The position numbers and the translations under genes were made by a program. The notes under the pieces were generated by a model, which saw only the letters and a program-made list of their open reading frames with translations, did no database searches and had not been told where the DNA came from. A stretch of 64,000 bases of DNA from NCBI GenBank assembly GCA_963715655.1, contig OY970262.1, positions 2,170,001 to 2,234,000 of the forward strand, written 5' to 3'. Positions 25,038 through 33,795 of this stretch are shown piece by piece; position 1 is the first letter of the stretch; each line of letters starts with the position of its first letter. This DNA is from JANQPD01 sp963715655 (GTDB lineage Bacteria; Bacteroidota; Bacteroidia; Flavobacteriales; Schleiferiaceae).

Positions 25038-26036
25038 ATGAGTACAAGAAAATTAAAAAGCATGTTAGCTAACAATAGCTTGGCGTGGAAAGTGGTAAAA
25101 AAAGGGCAGGCCTTACAGTATGATCTTAACTACGCGCGTTTTTATGGTCGCTTTTCAGCGGATACAGCATCTACCACAGAGGTAAACTTAGAGTTTTGTA
25201 GTGCTTGTAATCTAAGATGTTCCTTTTGTGCGCTTGATCATTTAAAGCCAAGAACTAACATGTCAATTGATGTGCTTGACTCCGTTTGCAATGCACTTTT
25301 AAAAGATGCTCGTTTTAGTAGAGTAAAACAGCTAAACCTCCATAATGGTGGTGAAACCTTACTACACCCTAAAAGAATGGAATTACTCTCGCGCTTGCGC
25401 TACCATAAGGAGCAGTTCAAACTAAACGGAAAACCATTTCCTAAAGTTGTACTCTTAACAAACGGTATGTTATTGCGCAAAGAACTTAGTAGTGAAATAC
25501 TACGCTTGGATGTAGTAGATGAAGTTGGTTTTAGTTTAGATGGTGGATCAGCAGAGGCGTTTGAAACCATGCGGGTGAATGCGAAGTGGAGTAAATTTTC
25601 TACTAACGTGGAGGATTTTATCCTATTAAAAAAACTTATTAATCCCCGTGTAAAAACATTTGGAATCTGTATCGTTCCTGAGCCAAATCCACTTAACGAT
25701 AGTTGGATGAGCGCAGATTTTCAGCGTGTTGCTCGGCTATTAGACGAAGTAGAATATAGGCGCTTGCATGATTGGGGTGGAGCAATAGAGTTAAATGAAA
25801 AGAAAGAGGTAAATAAAAAAGGCTGTGCCATGTTGATGCGTCAATTAGTAGTATTACCCGATGGTGATGTTACGGTGTGTTGCAATGATTTAAATAAAAA
25901 AGGTGTGGTTGGAAACGTTTTAAAAAACGATTTGTATTCCATTTATAAAAGCCAGCAACGCGTGCGCTACGTAGAATTGCTAAAGGATGGAAAGAAAGAC
26001 GAACTAGCGTTGTGCAAGGATTGTGTTAGTTTTTAA
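25038..26036 (+). CDS. Radical SAM protein with SPASM-like C-terminus
   Basis: From ATG 25038 (332 aa): the 4Fe-4S/SAM motif is C57-NLR-C61-SF-C64, followed by LNLHNGGETLLHPKRMELL (the GGE motif) and FSLDGGSAEAFETM. The C-terminal part has KKGCAMLMRQLVVLPDGDVT, VCCND and LCKDC, cysteines that would hold an auxiliary cluster. A GTG at 25017 is in frame but lies upstream of the predicted transcription start. Substrate unknown. Its Fnr-type promoter ties it to low-oxygen respiration. It overlaps ccoI by four bases at the 3' ends. Confidence 0.88.
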   Translation: MSTRKLKSMLANNSLAWKVVKKGQALQYDLNYARFYGRFSADTASTTEVNLEFCSACNLRCSFCALDHLKPRTNMSIDVLDSVCNALLKDARFSRVKQLNLHNGGETLLHPKRMELLSRLRYHKEQFKLNGKPFPKVVLLTNGMLLRKELSSEILRLDVVDEVGFSLDGGSAEAFETMRVNAKWSKFSTNVEDFILLKKLINPRVKTFGICIVPEPNPLNDSWMSADFQRVARLLDEVEYRRLHDWGGAIELNEKKEVNKKGCAMLMRQLVVLPDGDVTVCCNDLNKKGVVGNVLKNDLYSIYKSQQRVRYVELLKDGKKDELALCKDCVSF

Positions 26037-28390
26037 TGTAACATTTTATTTACAGCTCTCCTACTGGCTAATGTGGTAAAAACCACTACTGATACAGAGC
26101 TTACCGGCATTAAAATGGCGCATACTAGCGGGCTTAACAATCCGCTAATGGCAAAAGCCAAACCGCCTAAATTGTATAAAAATGAAAGGGCAAATGCTCG
26201 ATGCACAATTTTTTTATTCAGTTTGCTTAGCCGCAAAAATTTATCAAGCTTACCAAAAGATTCCGCCAACAATAAAGCATCACTAGCCGGAAAGAAGTTT
26301 ACATTTTTTTCACACAAACTAATTCCTACATTGCTCTGCTGCAACGCTCCAGCATCATTTAACCCATCGCCCAGCATTAATACTTTTTTGCCTTGTTGCT
26401 GTATATTTTCAATAAAATGTAACTTTTGATAAGGCGATTGATTGAAATGCAAGGCAGCATCTGATCCAAATAAGGTTTTAAACTGTTGTTCAGCAGCTGC
26501 ATTATCGCCACTTAAAAGTGCTAGTGCATATTTGGGTTTAATATTTTTTAATAAACGTTTTAAATTTCTTCGGTTTTGTTGAGTAATACTAAAATAACCC
26601 AAAACTGTTTCCTCCTCTTTTACAAATACGCTACTGCCTGTTTGCATTTGCTTTTGCTGCACAAAATTAGCACTACCCAATTTAAATGACTTACCGTTAG
26701 CCATACCCAGTATTCCTTTTCCCGCATATTCTTCAAACGTAATTATAGGTAAAGCACTTATACCTTTTTCTTTAAAATGTTGCACCAATGCGCTTGAAAG
26801 CGGATGTGTAGAGTTAGAAACAAAACCAAAAATGGCCGTTTCCTGAGCAAAGCTTAGTGCATCACCCGTCCATTTTACCTGCATAGAATTTTGCTCGGTA
26901 AGCGTTCCCGTTTTATCAAATACTACATAGTTAATTTCTTGCAAGCGATTTAAAACTGCTGTGTTTTTAAGAAAGAAACCATGTTCGCCAAACCAGCGCA
27001 TCATGCTACCTGCAGCAAAAGGCTCAGCCAAAGCTAATGCACAGGGGCAAGCAACAATTAAAATTGCGGTAAATACCGTAATGGCTTTTTCCATGCTTAC
27101 GGTACTCCAAACTATTGCAGAAACCAAGGCTATACCAATAAGTAAAGGCGTAAAATAGCGCGCCACCTTATCGGTAAGTGCTTGCGTATTTTTAGTAGAA
27201 AAACCCGAAGCGTCACTTTTATTCCATAAAGAGGATAAATACGAACGATCTACCGTACTGCTTACTTCCATTTTTACCGCTTTGCCTTTTATGCGTGCAC
27301 CGGCAAATACACTTTCACCTTTTCGTTTTTCAACAGGCAGCGCCTCTCCAGTTATGTAACTGTAGTCTAATAGTGCTACTTCGCTTTTCAATATTGCATC
27401 AGCAGGAAGTACCTCTCCGTTTCTAAGAAAAATAATATCCCCTTTTTGCAAATCTTCCACTGGTACAGGTTGTTCCGTTTCATTAGGCAGTAAAATATTG
27501 GCTGCTAAAGGAATAAAAGATTTAAAGTCTCTATCAAAAGTAAAATTTTGATACGTTTTTTGCTGATACCATTTCCCGATAAGGAGAAAAAATACTAAGC
27601 CGGAAAGACTATCAAAATAGCCTGAACCTAAACCTGAAAAAACTTCGTAGCAGGAGCGTAAAAACAATACCGAAATACCAAGGGCAATGGGTAAATCAAT
27701 ACTTAAAATACCCGCCCGTAATGCTTTTAAAGCGTTTTTAAAATAATCTTTAGCGCTGTATGAAATAACCGGTAAACAAAAGCCAAACATTAAATACCTA
27801 AAAAACTGTTGCAGATTAGCATCTGCCGCCAAGCTGCTATCAAAATATTCGGGCAGCGCTAGAAGCATGGTATTACCAAAGAAAAACCCCGCCACTCCTA
27901 GCTGTACTAAAAGTTTATTTTTATTTTTTTTGCTGTTCCCTAACTTGGTTTGAAAATCCGGAGCATACCCTATGTACTCTAAAATAGCCGCTAGTTGAGA
28001 TAACTTAAGCGCATCATTCTTAAACGTAATATTAGCCTGTTTTTTACCAAAATGTACCTGCACTTCTAAAATTCCATCTTCTACTTCAGGTAGCGTTTCT
28101 AGTAAATAAATGCAGCTAGAGCAGTGGATAGCCGGTAAATGTAAACTGATTCTACTAAAATTACCTTCCTTAAAATCTAGCAAATTTGCTTGAATCTTAG
28201 GTTCATCTAAATACAAAAATGCTCGAATGTTAAGACTTCCTGGTTGCAATAAACTCTTTTCATTATTCAGCAACTCAAACACCACCTTGCATCCATAGCA
28301 GCAATATACTTGGTCATATCCATCGTTCCATACAGCATTTACAACCGGTTGTTGGCAATGGTTGCACTCCAATTGGGTGGTTTCAATCAT
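26033..28390 (-). CDS. ccoI: Copper-exporting P1B-type ATPase for cbb3 oxidase (CcoI/FixI)
   Basis: The N-terminus has a zinc-finger-like CNHCQQP and CCYGCKVVFEL, then an HMA domain with CSSCIYLLETLPE (about residues 90-102). The core shows SYITGEALPVEKRKG, CPCAL in the membrane, DKTGTLT for phosphorylation and GDGLNDAGAL. This arrangement with the added N-terminal cysteines is that of CcoI/FixI, which supplies copper to cbb3 oxidase. It is divergent from the fnr-like gene and shares one Fnr-type site with it. Confidence 0.93.
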   Translation of the reverse strand: MIETTQLECNHCQQPVVNAVWNDGYDQVYCCYGCKVVFELLNNEKSLLQPGSLNIRAFLYLDEPKIQANLLDFKEGNFSRISLHLPAIHCSSCIYLLETLPEVEDGILEVQVHFGKKQANITFKNDALKLSQLAAILEYIGYAPDFQTKLGNSKKNKNKLLVQLGVAGFFFGNTMLLALPEYFDSSLAADANLQQFFRYLMFGFCLPVISYSAKDYFKNALKALRAGILSIDLPIALGISVLFLRSCYEVFSGLGSGYFDSLSGLVFFLLIGKWYQQKTYQNFTFDRDFKSFIPLAANILLPNETEQPVPVEDLQKGDIIFLRNGEVLPADAILKSEVALLDYSYITGEALPVEKRKGESVFAGARIKGKAVKMEVSSTVDRSYLSSLWNKSDASGFSTKNTQALTDKVARYFTPLLIGIALVSAIVWSTVSMEKAITVFTAILIVACPCALALAEPFAAGSMMRWFGEHGFFLKNTAVLNRLQEINYVVFDKTGTLTEQNSMQVKWTGDALSFAQETAIFGFVSNSTHPLSSALVQHFKEKGISALPIITFEEYAGKGILGMANGKSFKLGSANFVQQKQMQTGSSVFVKEEETVLGYFSITQQNRRNLKRLLKNIKPKYALALLSGDNAAAEQQFKTLFGSDAALHFNQSPYQKLHFIENIQQQGKKVLMLGDGLNDAGALQQSNVGISLCEKNVNFFPASDALLLAESFGKLDKFLRLSKLNKKIVHRAFALSFLYNLGGLAFAISGLLSPLVCAILMPVSSVSVVVFTTLASRRAVNKMLH

Positions 28391-28394
28391 GCAT

Positions 28395-28437
28395 CAAAAG
28401 TCTTGGTTAAGCATAACTTAAACCATGATTTTTGTCA
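28395..28437 (-). promoter_or_regulatory. ccoI promoter with Fnr-type site
   Basis: TGATTTTTGTCA (28426-28437) matches TGAYnnnnRTCA. On the minus strand GACTTTTG (28402-28395) is one base away from TAnnTTTG and ends 36.5 bases from the site centre, as at the other three promoters. The start point would fall at or next to the ccoI ATG. Confidence 0.65.
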
Positions 28438-28445
28438 TACTTTTG
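28438..28445 (+). promoter_or_regulatory. -7 box of the fnr-like gene
   Basis: TACTTTTG matches TAnnTTTG and lies four bases before the ATG at 28450. The Fnr-type site at 28426-28437 abuts it on the upstream side, a position that would block polymerase. Autorepression is therefore likely while the divergent ccoI is activated from the same site. This is inference from spacing. Confidence 0.6.
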
Positions 28446-28449
28446 CCAA

Positions 28450-29169
28450 ATGAAAACAGCTGAACATACCATTGAGGCACCTTTGCATTGCCAGTTTTGC
28501 GTTAATAGAAGGGAAAGTGCTTTTCACAATTTAGGTACTAAAGATTTAGACAATATTAGTAAACTAAAAACCTGCGTTAGCTTTAAAAAAGGTCAGGTAG
28601 TAATGCAGGAAGGTGCACGCCCACAGGGTGTTTACTGCATACATAAAGGTAAGTTGAAGCTTTTTAAAGTTGGCGTAGAGGGGAAAGAGCAAATTTTACG
28701 CTTTGCCAGTAATGGCGATTTACTAGGCTACCGAAGCATTTTAAGCGATGAACCCATCAGCGCATCCATTACAGCTTTAGAAGATACATTTGCCTGTTAT
28801 ATTCCAAAAGCTTCTTTTTTTGAAGTTATTGAAACCAATCCAAAATTTTCTTTAAATGTATTAAAGCTCTCTTGTCATGAGTTGGGCGAAGCCGGCAAAA
28901 TGATTGCAAGCTTAGCGCAAAAAACTGTAAAGCAGCGTTTAGCAGAAGTTTTACTTTTAGTACAAGCTACTTTTGGTAAAGATGAAGAAGGCTATGTTGA
29001 TTTGCAACTCACCCGAGAAGAACTATCAAACATGGTAGGTACAGCTACTGAATCTGCTATACGCCTACTTTCAGATTTAAAAAGTGAAGGTTACGTAAGT
29101 ACCAAAGGAAAAAGAATTAAGCTTTTAGAAATTGAAAAATTGCGTGATTTAGCTGCGGTTTTCGACTAG
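28450..29169 (+). CDS. Crp/Fnr family transcriptional regulator
   Basis: From ATG 28450 (239 aa): a cyclic-nucleotide-binding-type beta roll (VVMQEGARPQGVYCIHKGKL, GNDLLGYRS-like turn), a dimer helix, and a C-terminal winged HTH (LTREELSNMVGTATESAIRL). The N-terminus has HCQFC (Cys 14 and 17), which may bind a cluster. E and R in the recognition helix match residues that read TGA/TCA half-sites. Four TGAYnnnnRTCA sites surround it, at the cco operon, ccoI, a radical SAM gene and the next gene. It is the obvious regulator of the cluster. A start at 28432 is excluded because it precedes the -7 box. Confidence 0.9.
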   Translation: MKTAEHTIEAPLHCQFCVNRRESAFHNLGTKDLDNISKLKTCVSFKKGQVVMQEGARPQGVYCIHKGKLKLFKVGVEGKEQILRFASNGDLLGYRSILSDEPISASITALEDTFACYIPKASFFEVIETNPKFSLNVLKLSCHELGEAGKMIASLAQKTVKQRLAEVLLLVQATFGKDEEGYVDLQLTREELSNMVGTATESAIRLLSDLKSEGYVSTKGKRIKLLEIEKLRDLAAVFD

Positions 29170-29170
29170 C

Positions 29171-29213
29171 TGATAATTGTCATTTTTACTTTCTTTAATT
29201 TGTTGCTTCTTTG
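29171..29213 (+). promoter_or_regulatory. Promoter of the cNMP-domain gene with Fnr-type site
   Basis: TGATAATTGTCA (29171-29182) matches TGAYnnnnRTCA and begins two bases after the fnr-like stop codon. CTTCTTTG (29206-29213) keeps the TTTG half of the -7 box and again ends 36.5 bases from the site centre. Confidence 0.65.
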
Positions 29214-29233
29214 AGCCATTATAAAACATTGGT

Positions 29234-29659
29234 TTGGTGCAACATAGTCATCCACATATATTATTGCAAGAAATTTTAGGGAAAGCGGTATCGCTTGCCG
29301 TGCTTGCTAAAGTTTTAACCCACAGTAGTTTTATTCATTTTGATGATGCGGATTCCGTAATTTTTAAAAAAGGTGAATATGTAAGGGGCTTTTATTTAAT
29401 ACTAAAGGGAACAGCTTACGCAGAGGTAAATAGCAAAAAAGTTCGGCAGCAAAAAGGGTATATGATTGGTTTGCAGTCTTTTTTGAAAAAAGAGTACATG
29501 GCTACTAATTGGTTTGCTGAGGCACAAACATCTACTTTATTTATTGATAGAAAGTGCTTTGAAACATGTTTTGAAAATGATGAAGTTTTAAAGGATTTTG
29601 TTGAAAAGCAATTGAGAAAAAAGAGTGAAAAAGCACCAAAGGTTGTTGAAGCTTCGTAA
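29234..29659 (+). CDS. Cyclic-nucleotide-binding-domain-only protein
   Basis: The 141-aa protein consists of a beta roll: ADSVIFKKGEYVRGFYLILK, GTAYAEVNSKKVRQQKGYMI and TSTLFIDRKCFETCF, then a lysine-rich helix. The HTH domain of Crp/Fnr proteins is missing, so it cannot bind DNA alone. There is no ATG; TTG 29234 or GTG 29237 must start it, as a stop lies at 29222. Expressed from its own Fnr-type promoter, it could be a partner or antagonist of the regulator next door, but it could equally be a remnant. Confidence 0.65.
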   Translation: MVQHSHPHILLQEILGKAVSLAVLAKVLTHSSFIHFDDADSVIFKKGEYVRGFYLILKGTAYAEVNSKKVRQQKGYMIGLQSFLKKEYMATNWFAEAQTSTLFIDRKCFETCFENDEVLKDFVEKQLRKKSEKAPKVVEAS

Positions 29660-29702
29660 AGAACTGGATACTATTTATTTGAATCTCATAGATATACTAT
29701 CA

Positions 29703-29906
29703 TTATGAAAATAAGCTTCCTTCACAAGAAATCAAAAAATAAGTGCCAATTGTTGTATCGGTCAATATGGAATAAATGGTATCTCCAATTACAAAATTGT
29801 CGAAATTAAAATCCTCTAATTGTATAAGATATTTGAACGGCTCTTTTTGAGCAAAAACATTAAATGAAAAAACAACACAGATTATAAATTGCAGAAGTAT
29901 TTTCAT
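29703..29906 (-). CDS. Small secreted protein, 67 aa
   Basis: A clear signal peptide (MKILLQFIICVVFSFNVFAQ, cleavage expected after AQ) is followed by ~47 residues with an F-N-D-rich stretch. The family is not recognised, and the length suggests either a small secreted protein or a truncated gene. Confidence 0.4.
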   Translation of the reverse strand: MKILLQFIICVVFSFNVFAQKEPFKYLIQLEDFNFDNFVIGDTIYSILTDTTIGTYFLISCEGSLFS

Positions 29907-29943
29907 ATAAGTAATTTAAGCAAAATTGAAAACCTTTAAAATT

Positions 29944-30102
29944 CTACCTCATAACCTCAAACAAACCGTAAAACACCGCCAACCAAATTAAGCCTTTTAC
30001 CAGAAAAAAAGTGAAAAGCAAAGCGCCAACTTTCCAGCCTTCTTGCTTTATTAAGGCTTTCCAGCCTTCATCTTTTAAAATTTTTCGGTAGCGTTTCAGC
30101 AT
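29944..30102 (-). CDS. 52-aa membrane protein downstream of rnpB
   Basis: MLKRYRKILKDEGWKALIKQ, then EGWKVGALLFTFFLVKGLIW and LAVFYGLFEVMR. The basic amphipathic start with two EGWK motifs precedes one membrane segment. I recall similar short proteins in other Bacteroidota. It starts 18 bases past the rnpB 3' end on the same strand. Function unknown. Confidence 0.6.
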   Translation of the reverse strand: MLKRYRKILKDEGWKALIKQEGWKVGALLFTFFLVKGLIWLAVFYGLFEVMR

Positions 30103-30119
30103 CTATTAAAATAAAAAAA

Positions 30120-30477
30120 GCAAGTCTATAAGCCAGATTCTGTTCATCCGCCTAAGCGAACTTCCTTATCATTTATCTAAGCTGTCCACCCTCCAAGTTT
30201 GAGCGAGCAACTCTTTATCGTAATACATTACGAAGCCCTGGTTTACATGACATTTCAACCCACGAGGTTTACCTTGCATTGCATTGTTGCCAACACAAAC
30301 GGTGGGCTCTTACCCCACCCTTTCACCCTTACCACGCCTAGGGCGTGGCGGTTTTTCTCTGTTGCACTTTCTGGCGATTAAGCTTTTAGCCTAACCTCCT
30401 CCCCTTTCAAGGAGCGTGGCGCTCTGCGTTGTCCGGACTTTCCTCCACGCTAAAAGCGTAGCGATAAGGCGACTTGC
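30120..30477 (-). ncRNA. rnpB: RNase P RNA, bacterial class A
   Basis: On the minus strand the 5' GCAAGTC (30477-30471) pairs with the 3' GACTTGC (30126-30120). Near the 5' end is GAGGAAAGTCCGGAC, the invariant P4/CRI sequence, and near the 3' end ACAGAATCTGGCTTATAG, the CRV sequence. The length of 358 nt is normal. A T-run follows on the minus strand at 30119-30113. It is the catalytic RNA that matures tRNA 5' ends. Confidence 0.97.
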
Positions 30478-30512
30478 ATGGCAAAGATAAAACGCAAACA
30501 GTACAAATGAAG

Positions 30513-30545
30513 CAAAAAAAACCCCGCAAAATTGCGGGGCTTTTT
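30513..30545 (-). terminator. Terminator of secDF
   Basis: On the minus strand GCCCCGCAATTTTGCGGGGT is a 7-bp GC stem followed by a run of eight T's. It lies 21 bases past the secDF stop. The plus strand also ends in five T's, so it may work in both directions. Confidence 0.9.
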
Positions 30546-30565
30546 CGTATAATTTCTCCGGTTTA

Positions 30566-33500
30566 CTAAACCGGATTTTTATCTTTTTCGCTCATGGTAT
30601 CAATCATTACCGGTGTGGCAATAAATAACGAAGAATACGTACCCACTACAATACCTATTAATAAAGCAAACATAAATCCACGAATAACTTCACCTCCAAA
30701 AAGGAAGATAATTAACAATACAAAGAAGGTGGTTAATGAAGTGTTTACTGTTCTGCTTAACGTACTGTTAAGTGCCGTATTTACTAAAGTGGCAATAGGT
30801 GTTTTCTTCACGTTTTCACGTAAATTTTCTCTAATCCTATCAAACACTACCACGGTATCATTAAGTGAATAACCAATTACCGTAAGTATTGCCGCAATAA
30901 AGGCTTGATCTATTTCTAACGAAAAGGGTAAAAAACCGTGTGCAATAGAGAAAATAGAAAGTACAATAAGTACATCGTGAAAAGCCGCTACCACTGCACC
31001 AAGGCTAAATTGCCACTTGCTAAAGCGAATTAAAATGTATAAAAATATCACGATAAGTGAAAACAGAATAGCATATACCGCAGAAGTTTTAATATCATCA
31101 GCAATGGTTGGCCCAACTTGGCGCTCAGCTACAATACCAATATTTCCTTCGCCTGATGCTTCTGAAGAAAAATCTACCATACTTGGCTCAGCCGTATAAA
31201 AGCTTTTTACACCATTGTATAATCGTGTTTTTATATCTTCTTCTACTTCCGGTCCACTTTCGTTGATACGGTATTTGGTAGTAATTAACACTTGATTATC
31301 ATCACCAACGGTTTTGGCATTTGGTGAAAAAGCAACGCCTTGTGCATCTACAAATTTGTCGCTCAAAGCTTTTTCAATATCGGTACTACTTACTGATTGG
31401 TCAAAACGTACTTGGTAGGTTCTACCTCCCACAAAATCAACTCCATAATTTAAACCACGTGTAGTTAAGCTAATAATACCCAAAGCTATAATGGCACCAC
31501 TAATGATATACGCAACTTTACGTTTTCCTAAAAAATCGAAGTTTACTTTGCTAAAGGCGTTTTCAGTAGTTTTTGTAGCAAACTTCACTACTTTTTTGCG
31601 TAACAATTGACCTTCAAAAATTAAACGTGTAATAAAAATTGCACAGAAAAGTGAAGTAAGAATACCAATGATTAAGGTTGTAGCAAATCCTCTAATTGGC
31701 CCGGTACCAAAAACATATAAAATAACACCTGTTAAAAAGGTGGTAACGTTTGCATCAATAATAGAACTGTATGCATTGTTGTAACCATCTTTAATAGCTA
31801 AGCGAAGGCCTTTTCCGTGTCTTAATTCTTCACGAATACGCTCGTAAATAAGTACGTTAGCATCTACCGCCATACCAATGGTAAGCACAATACCGGCAAT
31901 ACCGGGTAAGGTTAATACTGCACCGGCACTTGCCAGCACACCAAATATGAAAAACATGTTTATGATAAGTGCTATATCTGAAGCAATACCGGCTGTATTG
32001 TAGTAAAAAATCATGTATAACAACACGATTAATAAGGCAATAACAAAAGACCACAAACCGGCATTAATTGCTTCTTCACCTAAAGATGGCCCAACAATAT
32101 CTGCTTGCACAATTTTAGCTGGTGCAGGAAGTTTTCCTGCTTTTAAAATATTTGCTAAATCCTGCGCTTCATTTACACTAAAGTTTCCTGTAATCTGAGT
32201 ACGTCCACCGCTAATTTCACCTTGCACGGTTGGGTAAGAATACACGTAGTTATCAAGCACCACCGCCACACTTTTCTTAGGCTCTTGCTGTGCAGCTTCA
32301 CGTGTAATACGCTGCCATTGCTGAGACCCTTGTGCATTCATAACCATAGATACAATGGCGCGATTACTTTGGTCAAAATCCTGACGTGCATCGGTAACTA
32401 CATCACCGGCCATTTCTGGTTTTTGCTCACGTCCTACGTTTGCCGCCAGTAAAGGTAAAAAGCCTCCTTCGTTTGGCTTAGCCGCCCAAATAAATTTGGT
32501 ATTTCTATAATTAGCAGTTAAGAGCGCTCTTATTCTTGCATAACGCAAGTAGGCATTTACTTTGGCCGTATCCTTAATTTGTACAAAACCAACCACAGGT
32601 CCTAAACCAGGCTGCCCGGTTTGAAAATCATAGTTAGGCACCAATACATCAAACAGTGGGTTAAAAGCATCTTGCACACTATCATTACCCGCAAGCAAAG
32701 CATCTACATCACTAGAATCTTTGGTTATTGTTGTATCCACCGTTTCTTCTGCAGCAGCTATATCATCTACGTCAGAAAAGTTTAAATTCTCAGGCTGACC
32801 TTCAGTGGCTTCACCATCTTCTATACCTTTCGGTAAATCAGTTTTAGAACTGTTAGGACGTTCAACAATCGTTTTTAATCGTTCGTTGGCTTCGTTTAAA
32901 AATTGAATAAACTCTACACCATCGTATAGTTTGTAAAACTCAAGTTCGGCAGTACTTTGCAGTAATTCCTTAACGCGGTCAGGATCCTTAACACCCGGTA
33001 GCTCTACTAAAATTCGGCCACCGTTGTTTTCTAATTTTTGGATGTTTGGTTGAACCACGCCAAATTGGTCAATACGTGCACGTAAAACAGTATAAACGTT
33101 TCCAACCGCTGCATTTATTTCAGCTCTCAATTCATCTTTTACTGCTTGATCCTCGGCATTAAAGCCAAGTTTATCATTCATCAGTTTTGTTCCAAAAAGA
33201 GATTGATCGCTTAGTTTTAAACTTGGCGCTTTCTCTTCTTTAATATTATCAAAAGCTTCAAAGAAACTCGTTAAATAATCGTCCTGATTTTCAGTTTGTA
33301 ATTGTGTAGCTCTGTTAAGCGCTTCATTTAAGATAGGATTTGGCGTTTCGCTGGCCAACTCCATCAAAATATCTTTAATCTGAACTTCAAGAATTACGTT
33401 CATTCCACCTTTAAGGTCAAGACCAAGATTGATTTCCTTCTCTTTAACTTCATTGTAGGTATAGCCTAAACCGGGGTAAACTTCTTGACCGCCCATTGAA

Positions 33501-33652
33501 TCTAAATACGCTTGCTCCTTGGCATAATCACCGTTAGCGTAAGACTTGGCATCGCCCTCTACACTTTTTGAGAAATAGGTAAACGATAATTGATAGAGAC
33601 ATGCCAGGGCAAATACGATGGCAAACAATCTTATAACTCCTTTATTTTGCAT
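30566..33652 (-). CDS. secDF: Fused protein translocase subunit SecDF
   Basis: A 1028-aa fusion. The SecD half has LGLDLKGGMNVILEVQIKD, a long periplasmic P1 domain (residues about 50-520) and six membrane segments with IVLTIGMAVDANVLIYERIR. The SecF half has LNYGVDFVGGRTYQVRF and AILTVIGYSLNDTVVVFDRI. It uses the proton gradient to pull secreted proteins out of the Sec channel. An insert of ~100 acidic and serine/threonine-rich residues lies in P1 (around residues 265-325). The promoter is a TATATTTG box 38 bases upstream of the ATG. Confidence 0.97.
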   Translation of the reverse strand: MQNKGVIRLFAIVFALACLYQLSFTYFSKSVEGDAKSYANGDYAKEQAYLDSMGGQEVYPGLGYTYNEVKEKEINLGLDLKGGMNVILEVQIKDILMELASETPNPILNEALNRATQLQTENQDDYLTSFFEAFDNIKEEKAPSLKLSDQSLFGTKLMNDKLGFNAEDQAVKDELRAEINAAVGNVYTVLRARIDQFGVVQPNIQKLENNGGRILVELPGVKDPDRVKELLQSTAELEFYKLYDGVEFIQFLNEANERLKTIVERPNSSKTDLPKGIEDGEATEGQPENLNFSDVDDIAAAEETVDTTITKDSSDVDALLAGNDSVQDAFNPLFDVLVPNYDFQTGQPGLGPVVGFVQIKDTAKVNAYLRYARIRALLTANYRNTKFIWAAKPNEGGFLPLLAANVGREQKPEMAGDVVTDARQDFDQSNRAIVSMVMNAQGSQQWQRITREAAQQEPKKSVAVVLDNYVYSYPTVQGEISGGRTQITGNFSVNEAQDLANILKAGKLPAPAKIVQADIVGPSLGEEAINAGLWSFVIALLIVLLYMIFYYNTAGIASDIALIINMFFIFGVLASAGAVLTLPGIAGIVLTIGMAVDANVLIYERIREELRHGKGLRLAIKDGYNNAYSSIIDANVTTFLTGVILYVFGTGPIRGFATTLIIGILTSLFCAIFITRLIFEGQLLRKKVVKFATKTTENAFSKVNFDFLGKRKVAYIISGAIIALGIISLTTRGLNYGVDFVGGRTYQVRFDQSVSSTDIEKALSDKFVDAQGVAFSPNAKTVGDDNQVLITTKYRINESGPEVEEDIKTRLYNGVKSFYTAEPSMVDFSSEASGEGNIGIVAERQVGPTIADDIKTSAVYAILFSLIVIFLYILIRFSKWQFSLGAVVAAFHDVLIVLSIFSIAHGFLPFSLEIDQAFIAAILTVIGYSLNDTVVVFDRIRENLRENVKKTPIATLVNTALNSTLSRTVNTSLTTFFVLLIIFLFGGEVIRGFMFALLIGIVVGTYSSLFIATPVMIDTMSEKDKNPV

Positions 33653-33689
33653 TGCTGTTGTTAAGCTTTACGTTTCAAAAAATAGTCGG

Positions 33690-33721
33690 CAAATATATAC
33701 TTTCAGTTAAATAAATCACAA
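33690..33721 (-). promoter_or_regulatory. secDF promoter
   Basis: On the minus strand TATATTTG (33697-33690) matches TAnnTTTG, with TTG (33721-33719) 21 bases upstream as the -33 element. The predicted start lies about 33 bases ahead of the secDF ATG. Confidence 0.6.
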
Positions 33722-33742
33722 CTAACGTTGGCTTATCTGCCG

Positions 33743-33772
33743 TTGTATGTAATTTAGATTGTATTACCTTTG
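33743..33772 (+). promoter_or_regulatory. Promoter of the T9SS cargo gene
   Basis: TTG (33743-33745), a 19-base spacer and TACCTTTG (33765-33772) match the Bacteroidota housekeeping consensus. The ATG at 33775 lies upstream of the predicted transcription start, so translation should begin at 33796. Confidence 0.65.
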
Positions 33773-33795
33773 AAATGCTTAAAAATCAGCTAAAC

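Noticed and set aside
26073..26429. 118-codon plus-strand frame inside ccoI
   Set aside because: It is antisense to the conserved C-terminal ATPase domain and has no protein-like features of its own.
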